Of a stretch of 64,000 nt of DNA, positions 31,888-44,710 are shown in pieces. Location: contig JAIXMP010000001.1 in the NCBI GenBank assembly GCA_025677815.1, forward strand, positions 372,001 through 436,000, in the 5' to 3' direction. Numbering within the stretch: position 1 is the first letter of the stretch; every line of letters starts with the position of its first letter. Both the position numbers and the translations under genes were made by a program. The notes beneath the pieces are model-generated. The model was not told the origin of the DNA and made no database searches. It was given only the letters and a program-made list of their open reading frames with translations. This DNA comes from Phascolomyces articulosus (taxonomy: Eukaryota > Mucoromycota > Mucoromycetes > Mucorales > Lichtheimiaceae).

Positions 31888-34800
31888 GGTAGAGAGTATA
31901 AAGTTATTATTAGGGGGGGAGAGAGAGGGGAAAAAAAGAAAGGAAAGGGGAGGGGAATGAAAAAAAGGGTTCGTCGTCGTTGTTGTTACTTAAAGCAAGA
32001 TTTAATCTAGAAAAAATTGGGTATCTCACGAACAGGTGATTCGTAAACAAGATAATAAATGGTTATAGTACTACTTAAAAACACAATAGCCTTATATGTC
32101 TCAGCGCCGATATATAATAATTCTTTTATATATCAAAAAAACCACTTTAATTGCATATTTTTCTTTCGGTCGTGGCTCTTTTTTCTCTCCTTAATTTTTT
32201 TCAGTTCTTTTTTTTTCTGTTTCTTATTGTTTTAATGGTGACGAACGTTTCGAAAATAAGATGCATATTGCATTATTCAGTGTATTTTTTTATATTACTA
32301 TTATGGATGCAAACGCATTTCGTAACAGATTTATATATAAAAAACGTGACCAACAAGAACAAGTGTAAGGGAACTGCAGCTTGATGCATAAAAAAGAACA
32401 CGGACATATAAGTATCTATTGTAACAAGAATGTTTTTTTCTTGTAGCTGTAAAAATGTGAAGCTTTATCCATTGTTGCTGCAAGGTAATTAGGTGGATAA
32501 AAACTATGATGGTTATTGTTATTACATATATCTCACACGTTGCTGAGACCCTTTAAACATTTTTTTGTCTTTGATTTTTGCTGCAATATGTATATCAAAC
32601 TAAATTTAGATTATGTACGCTCGTTCTTCCAAGCTTGAAAATTAAGAGTTAATATACATACGTACTAACATTTTGTATTATATAATGTACAAATGGGAGA
32701 TGACTTTAGTAATAATTATTGATAAAAAAAAATAAAATAAAAAAACCAGACATGATGCATGATGCATGCTGACCATGCTTACAACCTAATAATACATACT
32801 CAAACACATTCATGTAATTCATTTGATGGATATATTTGTTTGTTTGCTTGTTGAAAGATTATATCACAGTATTATAAAAGTTCCATAAACATCATGCATC
32901 TGCTGTCATAATGGTTTATAACAAGACGAAGGGAAAAAAATATGTAACTTTCTTGCATATTCGTATTATAATTTTAGTTCTTTTCTAAGCTCATTGATCC
33001 TGTTCTGGTGTATATTTTTTTTTTATTTTTGGAGAATTTATATACATAATAGGAAGAATAAAGATATGATCTTTTTTTTTGCGCCAATGGAGAATTAAAC
33101 ATCTATCCACGTTTTTTTGATAACTTTATTATAAATCTTGAAAACGACGGTATATTGTTATATGCATCGTTTTTCATACAATGATTTTCTCCGGGCTTTT
33201 ACAGGATAAAGTAAATATGCATGGGTAATATTTTATTTTATTTAACTATATTGAAGAAACAATAGTATTATTATATAATAGTGATAATAGTAGTCCTGAA
33301 TATTCCATTCTTGTTCATATTTCGATTCAGTCGTCCGGAAAGGACAGTAAAAATGGTAGATAGGAATGTGGTTCCTTTTTTCTTGGTAATATTTATGATA
33401 TAATGGGGGAGAGGGTGAATGGTAACAATACCACAATCACTATGGTTTGATGAATTTACGTGTTATTGATGTTTATTGATCTGTGATCTAATCTTACATA
33501 TTTAGTTTCAGGAAAGTGGCGTGGGTATTACATATGCACAGTAACAACATTTACTTCGAAGAAGTCATGTGGGTTAATGTTTTGTTTTCAACTATATAAA
33601 AATGTCATGTGTCACCTGAATGGGAAGCCGTATTTTTACCCCAGGTATCAATAAATAGATAATGATGCTATCATAATATGGTGTTTTAATTGATTGATTT
33701 AGCAGATTTTTATTTATTTATTATGATGAGCTCATCGTAACTCATCCAGTTGTTTACGTATTGTTTTAAAAGTTAAGCCTGTTTATGTTTATATAAATAG
33801 TTACGTACATTGGATCCTCAACGTTTTCGGCCTAATGATGAACACCAGCATCGATACAAGAATTTTAAGATTTAGGCTTTTTGGGAATGTCAAAAAAAAA
33901 AAAAAAAAAGCACACACCTTAGCAATGCGTGTTTAAGCAAATAACAATACAATAATCTGCATGTCTTATAAACGCAACAACAGAGACACTTGTGCTTTCT
34001 TTTAAGTGTTTTGTTGGATTATACTGGCTGTACATAATGTGATCACTTTATTAGTTGCTCGTGGCAATTAAAAAATCACTGCATGATGGTGTTTTGTTGT
34101 TTATGTATACCGCCATCCCCGTTCATACATGCATAATAAATATTTTTTCCTACTAAGAATATAGATCTTATGGTACATAGGAACAAATAAGAACATCATT
34201 CTTTATTATTAAAAAGAATTTAGTTAATACTGATAAAGAATAGTACTGAAATAAAAAACAAGTGTATAAATATTTGTTGATAATTTAATCATGCTATCAT
34301 AAAATTATTTTTTTAGAACGATCCTCAAAGAACGTCTTTTCTGTTGCGTTACATAACAAGCCATATAACAGTACTTTTGTGATGATAATATAATAGTACG
34401 TAAGTAACCATGGAATTCCGAAGATACTTTATAATAAATTCTCTCAGGAAAAAAGATAGTATAAACGCGTATTACAGGCTATAATTTTCATTGATGCGAT
34501 TCTATAATATTCAGACCAATTGAAGGGCACTCTATAATCGCGGTATTTGTTTGATTATACGACGTATATAAAGAGTATTTATTTTCTGCAGGTAAAAAAA
34601 TAATAATCATGGATTCCAAAATGTGTTGCATAAGATATCATGCCTTCTACATCCAAATATTTATGTTGCAAAAAACCGGGGGGGGGGGATTGTATGTTAC
34701 CATCAATGAATGTGTGATGGATATTGAGTTGACAAAATCGCTGGTGCATGGTGCCACCTTGTTTTTACTTGGCATTTTATAATCAAAATATTTTGAATTC

Positions 34801-35059
34801 ACTCGATTAGATTGATGAAACGTTTGAAATTACATATGTACCATTTAATTATCATTGGTGAAAAATGAATTAATATGATATACTCTCACTTTAAGAAATC
34901 AATGAATTTATGCCCATTATATTAAATACAGTGTAAAATTGATTTTTTTTAATTATGCTCAGCAAAATTATTGATATATTATGTATTTAATTCAAAGAAA
35001 TTACTCCAGCAAATTCCTATTTTTAAAATTCACAAACTATGGAATAATAAGTGTTCTTT
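31888..35059. other. Gene-poor AT-rich region
   Basis: 3.2 kb. It starts with the MFS promoter. It contains long A/T stretches, a run of A at about 33892-33909, ATGCATG repeats near 32755 and a G run at about 34679-34688. Short ORFs are AT-driven. No coding exon with family resemblance, tRNA or rRNA was seen. Confidence 0.5.
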
Positions 35060-37756
35060 TTAATCTCCCAAAGGTAACCCACACATTTCACAATTCACAG
35101 CACCACCTGGATTGGCAAATGTACAATGTCGACAAGATATTTCTGCAAATTCGGATGTTGCTGGTGTTGCGGCACCTGAGGTTGTTGCTGATCGTGAGGA
35201 AGGTGTGTTATAACGAGCGTTTCCTTCTATTTATATTTATATAAAGATTGCATTGATCAATATTCCCTATTCCGATTCAATTTATTCAGTGATAATATTT
35301 TTTTTGTCATTACCTGCTTCTTTCAAAAGTACTGTCAATGTTTTCCATCCATCCAATGTTTCTAATATGTCTGCTGGTACATCCCGTTTTGTTGCGACTT
35401 CACAAACGATAACAAATTCAGATGGACTAAGGGTATTCAAAGAGGCAATAAAGCAAAGGACATGGAAATCAGATAAAAGTTTCTTGAGTTGTTCAGGGTT
35501 AGATGCGCTACTCAAATATTTAGATAATGTGCCAACATCTTGGGCTTGTCGATTTTCAACAGAAAAGCCAGGAGAAGCAACGAAAAGCGGATCAGGTTCG
35601 TGAGGGAAACCGTTAGTTACCTAATTATACCAAGAAAATTGATCAGACAAAACATATATTACCCACCCTTAGAAAAAACTGCAATAATATATTCCAACAT
35701 ACATTAACCAACAAGTATTCAACAGGGAATGTAGGCTTTGCAGATTGTTTGACAACCACATTGTACTCATTCTTAAATTTGTAAAACACTTCAGGAACAT
35801 ATCGCTCATGAGGGACACTTTCACGAACACGCATGACAGAAGGTTTACGACTTGCTTCAATAATATCAGCATCTTGCAACGCTGTGGCTGTTTCGGATAC
35901 TTGATATGCCTTGACATCAATGTTTCCTTCCAAATCACCCGAAACTACACATGTGAGGAACTTGGATCCATACTTGCCAGTGGCAGAATGTTTGCATGGA
36001 CTAGGATGACGCTTTTGCATTTCAGCAGCAAAGGCACATTCAAGGGATGACAAAAAGTAGGAATCGACATGACGTTTGGGAACCACGGTACCTTTACCAC
36101 TACCATCATCAATCAAATCCGTAAAAAGCATACCGACCAAAGAAAGACCACATGCTTCTGCTACTGTATTGACTCTGGTTTGTTCTTCGTCCCATGGTAA
36201 CATTAATTTGATACCATCCACATGATCTTCCTGAGGGGGTTCATAGATGGCTTCGACGACGGCCTTGATACCAAGGGGTACATCCAAATAAGGTACGTAA
36301 CGACCATACAAATATCCAATTCTTTGACATCCTGTACTACGCCATGAGTTCAAAAAGGTATCGACTAATCCAGCAGATGAAAATTCAATGTGATCGACCA
36401 TTCGATATGTCTATATATCAAGGCTTAGTATATGGGTATTCCCTTCTATTTCCCTTTGTTTTCGTCATATATTACCATCCCTGTCAAAATAGAAAGTATT
36501 TATAGATACCTGTCGCTGTAATGTAATTGCACTGGGTTGACACTTCGTACAGATACCTTCTGGCCAAGGAGCGTGACCTCCTGTACATGGTACTTTGACT
36601 TTATAATTGGGTTCTTCCAAGGGTGGTAATTGTTTTAAAACCTCAGATGATGGAGCACTTGTCTGTTTAGCTGCACCAATTTGACGCAAATACGCATGAA
36701 AAGACATGTGTTTGATTTTGTGTTCTTCTAAATATCGTTGATCATATGGCTACATACATACATGACAAATTCAAATATACATCAGCAGACATATAAATAC
36801 CATGAACACTCGCATCCATAAATGTATATAAATGTGTCTCCTTTTCTCCTTCCTGTCTCGAGATCCTTTCCATTATCTATGTATCCGTACCTCTAATGGC
36901 ATACAATAATCACACATTGCATTATCACCATGTCGACAGCTAATATCAAAGGATGTTTTAGTTTTAAAAAAAAGCTTGAGGAAATTTCTGACTCTCCCTC
37001 CAAATCTTCGCACTTACAAATCGGTATCTCTGGGTCGTTTAATAAGTCCACGTTGTTTCTCGAGAAAGTTATCCACGTCATCCTGTTTTATAGATGCAAG
37101 ATCATCAATCGGAATATATCCCGAAGCGTCTCTTGGCTGTGGTTGTGCAGCTGCGGAAGAAGACGCAGTAGTATCGGCTGGTTCAGCAAATGTAACATAT
37201 ACAATATCACCATGTCTAATATATGATTATATATGTATATATAAATGGAATGAGTGAGAGAAAAGTTATAAAGTATGTTTATCCTTCCTTCCTCCTTTTC
37301 ACTTTGCAATGGATGAATTTCATTCGGTTGACACATTACTTTAAATCAGTGGAGCCGATCGTTTTTTCTTTAAGTTGTACAATAGGAGTTGCTGCGTCAG
37401 GATTTGGTTGATTACCAACCGCAATTGAATCTGCATTATCCAGCTTGAGTGTAGTTGCGATCTAATATAGTTATCAAAAGGAGCGAGAAGAAAGAGTGAG
37501 TTGTTTATGATATATCAAAAAAGATGCCTCATCCCCCCCTCTTACTATTATACAACCATAACTAATGGTAAATAAAATTATATTCTACCTTTTCAGCGAA
37601 TGAAGCAAAACTGTCGGTTGGCTCGACTTGGATTCGGCTCATACCCTCTTTTGATCGAATTCGAAGAAGCTAACAAGTGTGCATAATAGTCAGCAACGAT
37701 GAAAAGAATAAGCATAGAATAGAGCAATAATGCATTTCAGAAGAAGAACATACCAT
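35060..37756 (-). CDS. NPL4: Nuclear protein localization protein 4 (NPL4, Cdc48 cofactor)
   Basis: Partner of Ufd1 that recruits Cdc48/p97 to ubiquitinated proteins for extraction and proteasomal delivery, at the ER and in the nucleus. Nine coding exons (complement): 37754..37756, 37589..37669, 37340..37461, 37018..37215, 36891..36939, 36510..36749, 35703..36410, 35314..35620 and 35060..35226; 624 aa. Order: ubiquitin-like N-terminus (MLLRIRSKEG), zinc finger (DFCRHGDNAMCDYC ... CTKCQPS), MPN-like NPL4 core (SSAGLVDTFLNSWR, QRIGYLYGRY, GMLFTDLIDDG), and a C-terminal NZF/RanBP2 finger (CRHCTFANPGG ... CEMC). The NZF finger is present in animal NPL4 but absent in budding yeast. The start codon is the only coding triplet of its exon. 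It is chosen because the spliced MLLRIRSKEG matches the family N-terminus. Confidence 0.95.
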
Positions 37757-38121
37757 GGTATATATTCCCTTTGTCTTATTACTGCGGATACAAGAAGCTG
37801 TTGTCTATATTATGAATGAGAATCAGCAAGGATCAAATAGATATTAAAAGGTGAAAAGTGTTACGTTTCCAGATAAAACGCGCCCGAAGACTGATGATGC
37901 ATCCAAAAGGGTTTTACGTGGCCAATTGTGTCGGACCTTTTTTTTCTATTTTGTAATATAATTCATATGCCAGAAATTGCTTTATGCGGAAACGATGGTT
38001 TTTTTTATTACATGTAAGAAAAAGAAGAACGGAACGAAACAAAACAATGTATAATATAAAATTCATATAATGAGAAGAAAAGTAAAAAGAATAAACGAAA
38101 AAAAATGGTCTGTTATATTTT
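37757..38121. other. NPL4 5' UTR/promoter and Rrn7 3' end
   Basis: 365 bp between two genes on the same strand. A GTAACAC-type donor near 37861 and a TATAG acceptor near 37807 suggest an additional intron in the NPL4 5' UTR. Confidence 0.35.
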
Positions 38122-40093
38122 TTAACCGATAAGATCTCGTAAAAGATATTCATATTTGGATAACGCTGCTTGAATGAATTTGATATCCATATCAATTAAG
38201 CAGGATGCAAGTTCCAAAAGTGCTTGATACTCTTTTGTTAACTTTGGCGGAGGATTTGATGGTAAGAATGGTTTCATCATATTATATACAGAAGCGGAAG
38301 AACGAATTTGTGATTCTGCATTAGTAATATCCAAATGATTAAGAACACCCAAGTCTTGAATTTGTGCTGGAGGAAGATAAATCACATTGTATCGATCATT
38401 GACATGGCGATTCAATGTTATCATGGGTGCTCCTTTATTCAGTGTAACCACTATAGAACAATTATGAAGATAATAATCATAGTGAGTCAAAAGTTTTTCT
38501 TGATTTATCACAGTTCCTTTTTTTTAAAAAAAAAATACATACTCTCTTTTGATTGAAAACCTGCCGCTCTAAGCATATGCGTCAAACCTTGAAGAAATGC
38601 AAATCGGCTTGCTTGGCTACTGTCAGCATTTGTAACACTATTTTTTTTCGTAAAAGAATATTTATTAATTTATACTTCATTAGAAACGAAATGCATTTAT
38701 CAATAGATAGAGTCGACTTTAACAAATAACGTACGTTTCTTGTTTAAATGTTTTACAACGTGTTGTGCTTGATTGTATTTTTTGTATTACTGAATCTTTT
38801 GGTGGTACAGTAGGAAAGGATGGACGATTCCTTTTCCCTTCAGGTCGATCATCGAGATAATAAAGGACCTTAACGACAATAATCATACAAACAACAGCGA
38901 TAATATCATCGTGTGTATCATGTATTGGATAGTAATCATAATTCGTTGTCAAAGTATCTTGCATTTTTTGAAGAATCATACTTGCATGGCTCCTAAAAGT
39001 ATCTATTATTATTTTTATACAATAATAGAGAACAGTTAGATAAAAAAAAGTATATATAAAAGGCGAAATTTTCTCTTTCTCTTGCTTACCAGGCAACCCA
39101 AAATGAGGATACAATCGATGAACTATAGCAGGTATATTTTCATTTGAAAATTTGACACCACATTCTTGTTCAAAACAAATTCGAAAACGACGTAAATCGC
39201 GATACAAGGAACGCATATTCGGTATATATTTGAGTGTGTAGATAAATGCTCGATCCAGATGACGTACAATATCATCCGGTATTTGGTATAATGCATCCAT
39301 GTAAGGTAATTGTAATGATTTGCACCATCGTCGAATATCGGAAAACAAGACAGGAAGACGAGCCCATTTGAAAGTTAAAAATAAGAAGATAATGGTATGG
39401 GCATAACGAAGCTCTGGCCATTCATAAGTACCCTCTTCCTTGTTTTCTTTGTCATTTTTATGATTGTGAAGCACATCGTTGTCATCATCGTCTAAATCGA
39501 CACCGAGTTCATCTTCCAATGTTTTTGACGGCATAGGTGTTAATTTTAATACATTTTCGGTCGACATATGATTTTGTTGTTGTTGATCTTCAGGTCCTCT
39601 TTGATCTTCTTCCCCTTGATCGAAAATGTCAAATGTCACCATTTTCCCAGTAGCAATGATATAAAGTTCCCATAGATCTTGGGCAATTTTTTGAATATTA
39701 TCTGGAAATCCAAATTCGCGAACGCAATATTGAATCAATACGTTTAGTCCGTTTTGGCATACTTGTAAAATGGCACTTTCTCGGTCAATACCTGTGTATC
39801 CTTTTGAATAAAAAAAAATTAGAAAACCGTTTTTTTGTTAATGACATTCATACAAATAAAATACACAAAACACTCTTTCACAAGATGAAATACAACTTAC
39901 TGGTTTGTTCATGTCCTACACTCTTGAGAGCTTTTGGTCGACTTAATTTTTTACCCATATAGACCATATCATCATCTTGAGTTTCTTCTACCCAACCAAC
40001 TAATACGTGACCATTCTTACAGACCATGGTACCGTCCGATTTCTTCTTGAATCGTCTTGTTCCACATCTTTCACAAGGTGTCCTTCTTCTCAT
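38122..40093 (-). CDS. RNA polymerase I core-factor subunit, Rrn7/TAF1B-like
   Basis: TFIIB-related factor that recruits RNA polymerase I to the rDNA promoter in the nucleolus. Exons (complement): 39901..40093, 39090..39800, 38735..39002, 38543..38637 and 38122..38450; 531 aa. The N-terminus is a compact zinc ribbon, C7-x2-C10 with C25-x3-H29 (CERCGTRRFKKKS ... VCKNGH), and lies directly after the start. An N-terminal cyclin-like region follows (ILQVCQNGLNVLIQYCVREFGFP). An acidic insert (LDDDDNDVLHN) separates it from the second part, where GLPG, YYLDDRPEG and the Ser/Thr-rich linker lie. The assignment rests mainly on the zinc ribbon with its Cys-His ligand pair, the overall order and the length. 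TFIIB itself and Brf1 are less likely because their cyclin repeats are better conserved. Confidence 0.78.
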
Positions 40094-40320
40094 TGTTATT
40101 TTGGTATATATATATAAGAAAAGTTTTACAATATAAAAAAAAGAGAGGGAGAACGATATAAATGTAATATACAAAGGAAAAAACTAAATAATGTATGTAT
40201 GTTTTTGAGCTTTTTTGTTGTTGTTAAGTGTGAGTGTTAAAAGATATGACAATAAAGTGCGTTATAAAAGGAAAAAGAAAAAAATGTACAAATTAAATAT
40301 AGAGTGTTGCGTAAAAGCGT

Positions 40321-40545
40321 TTAATTCTTTTTGTTTTCGCGATCTTCTGCTGATATTGTATAGGCGTTTTCGTCGAGAATTTTATCAAGTTCGTATTGAA
40401 GATCTTTAACACAATTAGCCTCGACAAATAAATGAGTTTCGTCTAGATCTTCGATCACAAAGTTACGTTGCTTGTTGAGATTAAGAACTATTTGTTTGAC
40501 CGTCGTATCGCACTCCAACAACACACCTTTCACTGCCTTAACCAT
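40321..40545 (-). CDS. TFB5: TFIIH subunit Tfb5/TTDA (GTF2H5)
   Basis: Smallest core subunit of TFIIH, which stabilises the complex and stimulates XPB in nucleotide excision repair and transcription. One exon, 74 aa (yeast and human versions are about 71-72). MVKAVKGVLLECD matches the family N-terminus (M-x3-x-K-G-x-L-x-x-C-D), followed by VKQIVLNLN, FVIEDLDETHLFV and a short helix with a charged tail. An upstream exon 40665..40700 (MNLPMRIKVTVQ) ends in a consensus donor. It could splice in frame to an AG at 40537-40538, replacing the first three residues. It lies divergently, 289 bp from VPS27, so they share a promoter region. Confidence 0.88.
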   Translation of the reverse strand: MVKAVKGVLLECDTTVKQIVLNLNKQRNFVIEDLDETHLFVEANCVKDLQYELDKILDENAYTISAEDRENKKN

Positions 40546-40834
40546 TAAGAATTGTTAGGAAGAGAGATCGATCCAACTTTTTTGAAACAAAAAAAAAAAA
40601 AAAGAAAAAAGAAGCAATCAAATTTGAATGGTCAGAGAGCGGATGTTGTAAACCATATAAGTACCTGGACTGTGACTTTGATTCTCATTGGCAGATTCAT
40701 GGAACCACGTTTCACTTTTTTTTCGCTTCTTCTTTTTTAATAACCTTCTTCATACTCCTGCTGCGCGCTTCTCTCCTTCTCTTTCTCTCTTTTTCTCTTT
40801 GCATAAATCACTCTTTTTTTTTTCTTTTTGCGCC

Positions 40835-41213
40835 ATGGTCTCATTATGGTGGGGTCAAACTGCTCTGGATGAGCTTATTGGTACTATTACTATGACTACT
40901 CGTGTTTAGCACTCATATTTCTAGAAAACGAAGAATAACTAAATATGTTTTTTTTTTGGAATAGAAAAAGCAACGTCGGAACTGTTGCCAGCGAATCAAG
41001 AAGACGTTGCACTTCAGTTTATGATTAGTGATCAAATCCGTAGTAAAAAAGTCAATGCCAAAGATGCGATGCGTTCATTACATCGACGGCTTCAACATAA
41101 GAATCCAAACGTTCAAATGGCAACTTTATCTGTAAGACATATGGCTATTTTTTTATTATTTATGATAAAAACCAATAAAGGGGAAGAAGGAGAAAGTGTA
41201 TTATTAATAAACA

Positions 41214-41269
<56 letters not shown>

Positions 41270-43432
41270 TTTTATAGCTTACAGATACCTGTGTAAAAAA
41301 TGGAGGAGATCAGTTTGTTCGAGAAATAGCAAGTCGTGAGTTTATGGAAGGTATTTCTACGTTAGTACATTCATCGGTATGTTAGAACATAAACAAAGAT
41401 CTTGTTTTATTCATAAAAAGAAAAGCCAAGATGCATATTTGTATAAGAAAAAGAATTAAACTTTGATTTATTTTAATAACAATGCAGAATACAGATCATA
41501 ATGTAAGACAGCGTACTTTATCGATTCTTCAAACTTGGGCCATAGCAGCCAAGAATACGCCATCACTTAGTTACTTGACCGATACCTATAATCTCTTCCG
41601 TGCCGAGGGAGTATCTTTTCCTGAAGTTCAAGAACCAGTGAATTCATTTCTATTGGAGACTATTGCGGTAATATATTTATATCTATCTTTTGGATAATGA
41701 TGTAAAAGCATATAATGTTCGTGAAACTGACAACAAGTTTATAAATAGCCTCCCGAATGGACGGATTCAGATGTTTGTGAACGTTGTAGAACTCCATTCA
41801 CGTTAACCAATCGTAAGGTATATATCAGAGAGAGAAATGCAGATAATTTGGTTAAATAGAGAAAGAGGATGGAGAAAATAAATATAAATGGTGTATTGAT
41901 GATAAATGTCCAATCACGTTATCCAGCACCACTGCCGAAATTGTGGTGGGACTTTTTGCCAAGAGTGTTCTTCGAAATCATTACCTTTACCACATATGGC
42001 AATCGATGAAGCTGTTCGAGTGTGTTACGGGTGTTATATCAAACTTAAATTATCGCGCGTTGCCAAGAAAGAAGGGCCGTTACCTCCTTATCCAGGCGCA
42101 CCTCAACAACTTCAACAACAACAACACCAACACTCATCCGCAGTAACATCATCAGTGGCCCGTGCACCTGCAGCTCAACCCATTACTACAACAACGACAA
42201 CCACACAACAAAATGATGAGGATAAACAATTTGAAGAAGATTTACAAAAGGCATTGGCACTTTCTAAAAAAGAGGCTGAACAAAGTGGTTATGGAACGGA
42301 GTATATACCATCTTATAATATGGGAGTCACAGGAGGGAGTAATAAAACATCAGAATGGGAACAACCTACGACAATTTCTGCTATGAACAATCACAATGAT
42401 CAACAGCAACAACAGGAAGGGGAAGATGATCCAGAATTAGCTGCAGCTATCGCAGCTTCATTGAAGGATATGGAAGATGCTCAAAAGTCGACTTTTGAAT
42501 ATTATAGTAATCAAAAGGCAACATCCACGACATTTATTCAGCATAGAGATGAATTATCACCCATAGATATGGAAAACATTGAATTATTTGCACTTTTAAT
42601 TCAACGAATGAATGCTAATGGAAAAACAATTGCGAATGATGATGATCAAATTAATGGTCTTTATACTCAAATCGGTGCGTTGCAACCAAAATTGGTGAAG
42701 AATTTGGATGAAGCAAGTCAAAAACATCGTAAGTGAAAATAATAATAATAGTAATACGGATTTGGTAAATTTCGTACATGTGGATATGGGTAACTAATTC
42801 TTGTGTTTTTTGGATGTGATACAGAAAAATTTGCAGAGTTGCATGAAAAATTAAATATGGCTGTAAAAGTGTATGATCAACTCCTTCAACAGCGAGTAGC
42901 AAATTCTTATTATAATAGAGGACCTTCTCTCTCAACCACTACCCAAGGGCACACACAATATCCTACTAGTGCTATGCCTCCAACTTCACCTACACAACAG
43001 CAACAACCTCAACAGAACTCACTGTATCCTACCATGCAACCCCCTAGTTCCAATGTAACCTATCCATCCACAGTAGCGTATCCTCAACAACCATTCCCTC
43101 AAAATGGAGGTCCAAGTGCAGCACCACCTTCAAGTATTGCGTCACATCCTTATCAACACGAACCACAACAACCACAACAACAGCAGTATAATTATGGATC
43201 ACCTGCACCTAACCATCAACAATCAACCATACAAACTTCATTACCACCACCTCAGCCTCAATACCACTATGGAACACAACCTACTCAACAACAACCTTAT
43301 CCTCAAATACCACAGCAACAACAACAACAGTCCATTTACCCTAGTGTTCCTACTAATATCCCTACACCTCCTTCATCTCAATCACAACCACAAACGAAAC
43401 CTATTGAAGAAGCACCCCTTATTGATCTATAA
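40835..43432 (+). CDS. VPS27: ESCRT-0 subunit Vps27/HRS
   Basis: Endosomal receptor that gathers ubiquitinated cargo and starts multivesicular-body sorting. Exons 40835..40880, 40965..41131, 41278..41376, 41488..41667, 41749..41817, 41927..42728 and 42825..43432; 656 aa. VHS domain at residues 1 to about 140. FYVE zinc finger at about 165-232: paired CERC, then [10 protein letters not shown] carrying the PI3P-binding basic motif, CQEC and CYGC. Two ubiquitin-interacting motifs lie near 287-305 ([15 protein letters not shown]) and 355-372 ([15 protein letters not shown]). A coiled coil for partnering Hse1 follows, then a Gln/Pro/Tyr-rich tail. The final LIDL is a clathrin box. Intron 2 carries an AAT microsatellite. 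The only oddity is the long Q-rich spacer. Confidence 0.94.
41215..41268. repeat. AAT/TAA trinucleotide microsatellite
   Basis: About 18 uninterrupted TAA copies inside VPS27 intron 2, ending nine bases before the acceptor. Likely length-polymorphic. Confidence 0.95.
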
Positions 43433-43615
43433 TATTATATATAAATCATCTAGTGTTGCATTTTTCTTCTTATTCTTATCAAAATACAAATATCTTTTTT
43501 TTTATTTTCTTTTTCTCTTATTAAAATATGCAAATATAAATCATTTATCATTGTCATCGGTATACTAAAAGAATTGCGTATGATCTGCCAAAAAAAAGGG
43601 TACTAATAATACCAT

Positions 43616-44600
43616 TTATGCTGATTTAGCAGCTGCTTGATTGATAAGGTGTTTCTCAGCCATTTGTCGATATGACTCAAGATCAGGTACTTGAAGACCA
43701 ACAACCTTTGCAGCATCATCCCATCTTCGGACTTGAACCTTCAATTCAAAAAGAGGATCTTGTTCAAATTCTTTAACTTGTTCAGGGGTAAACGGACCGC
43801 CCTAAAATGGAAAAGTAAAAAAAAATCACATTGCTAGCATATCAGTGTCCTACGTTTCATCATTATAATTTCCTACCACTCATCATATCATACATTTACT
43901 ACTATTTTGGGTAATCGACTTTTATAACATTTTTTGTGTAGTCATAAATTGACATAGCAGGTATACGAATCTTTCATTTTTTTCTCACTTCTCAGTATCA
44001 AAAAATGAATTTATATTTACCTGATACTTGAGTGATAGTTTACTGGCACCACTTAAACTTTCATAATAAGCTTGATCTTTGCCTGTAAGATAACGCTTGA
44101 CGGGCACGTGTGATTCCACTAGTTGGGCGACTTTTTCAGAAAATCCTAACTTTCGGAGATACTCGGCACCAATACGTTCATGGCCAGTGACTCCCACACT
44201 GATCTTTGAAGTGGATGTAGTGCTGCTTGGATCCAATTCCGTGAGTGCGGAAGCGTCACAGATCATTTGTTTTTGATCGGCGGATGTAGCAAACTGACCA
44301 ATATCATGCAAAAGTGCCGCCAGCACTGTTTCATCATCAGCATCTAATATATACATATAGAAACATAGTTATTATTTTTTACTATAATGCAGACAATTCA
44401 TCATTATTTGGTAGTAAATATATATTCATATTAATAATAGTAACTATTAACATACTTGCTTCTAATGCTTGAGCTGCTGCTTGAAGACTATGTTCAAGTT
44501 GAGATATTTTTTCACCAATATAATCTTGTTTGCTTCCATCAACAAGAACCTTGAAGACAGTATCAACAATTTGATTTGGTACTTGAGTAGTATTATCCAT
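43616..44600 (-). CDS. PhnZ/TmpB-type HD-domain mixed-valent diiron oxygenase
   Basis: Expected to cleave the C-P bond of a 1-hydroxylated aminoalkylphosphonate with O2, giving phosphate and glycine or glycine betaine. Exons (complement): 44456..44600, 44021..44343 and 43616..43801; 217 aa. Residues match the PhnZ active site as I recall it: Y27 and E30 (DYIGE), H37 (QLEH), H61-D62 (LLHDIG), H103 (GHERIG), H127 and K131 (SHVPVKRYL), D184 (RRWDDAAK). The spacings 3, 7, 24, 24, 4 and 57 equal those of PhnZ; only H61-H103 is 20 residues longer, from a Ser/Thr-rich loop. QGGPFTPEQ is also a family mark. It faces the PhnY-like gene across 713 bp. The family is often misannotated as inositol oxygenase or HD phosphohydrolase. 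The substrate is not proven. No targeting signal is obvious. Confidence 0.85.
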
Positions 44601-44710
44601 AGTGATAGTAAGTTAAGAATGGAACCAGATGATGTTTAATATAATAAAATAAAATAAGAATAAACAAGAAGAAAACGAAAAAACCGGAACCCTTATAAGG
44701 TTTCTGTTGA

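Noticed and set aside
43616..44600. Inositol oxygenase annotation for the HD protein
   Set aside because: Spacing and extra residues (Y27, E30, H37, K131) match PhnZ-type oxygenases; inositol oxygenase has a different length and lacks the DYIGE...QLEH order.
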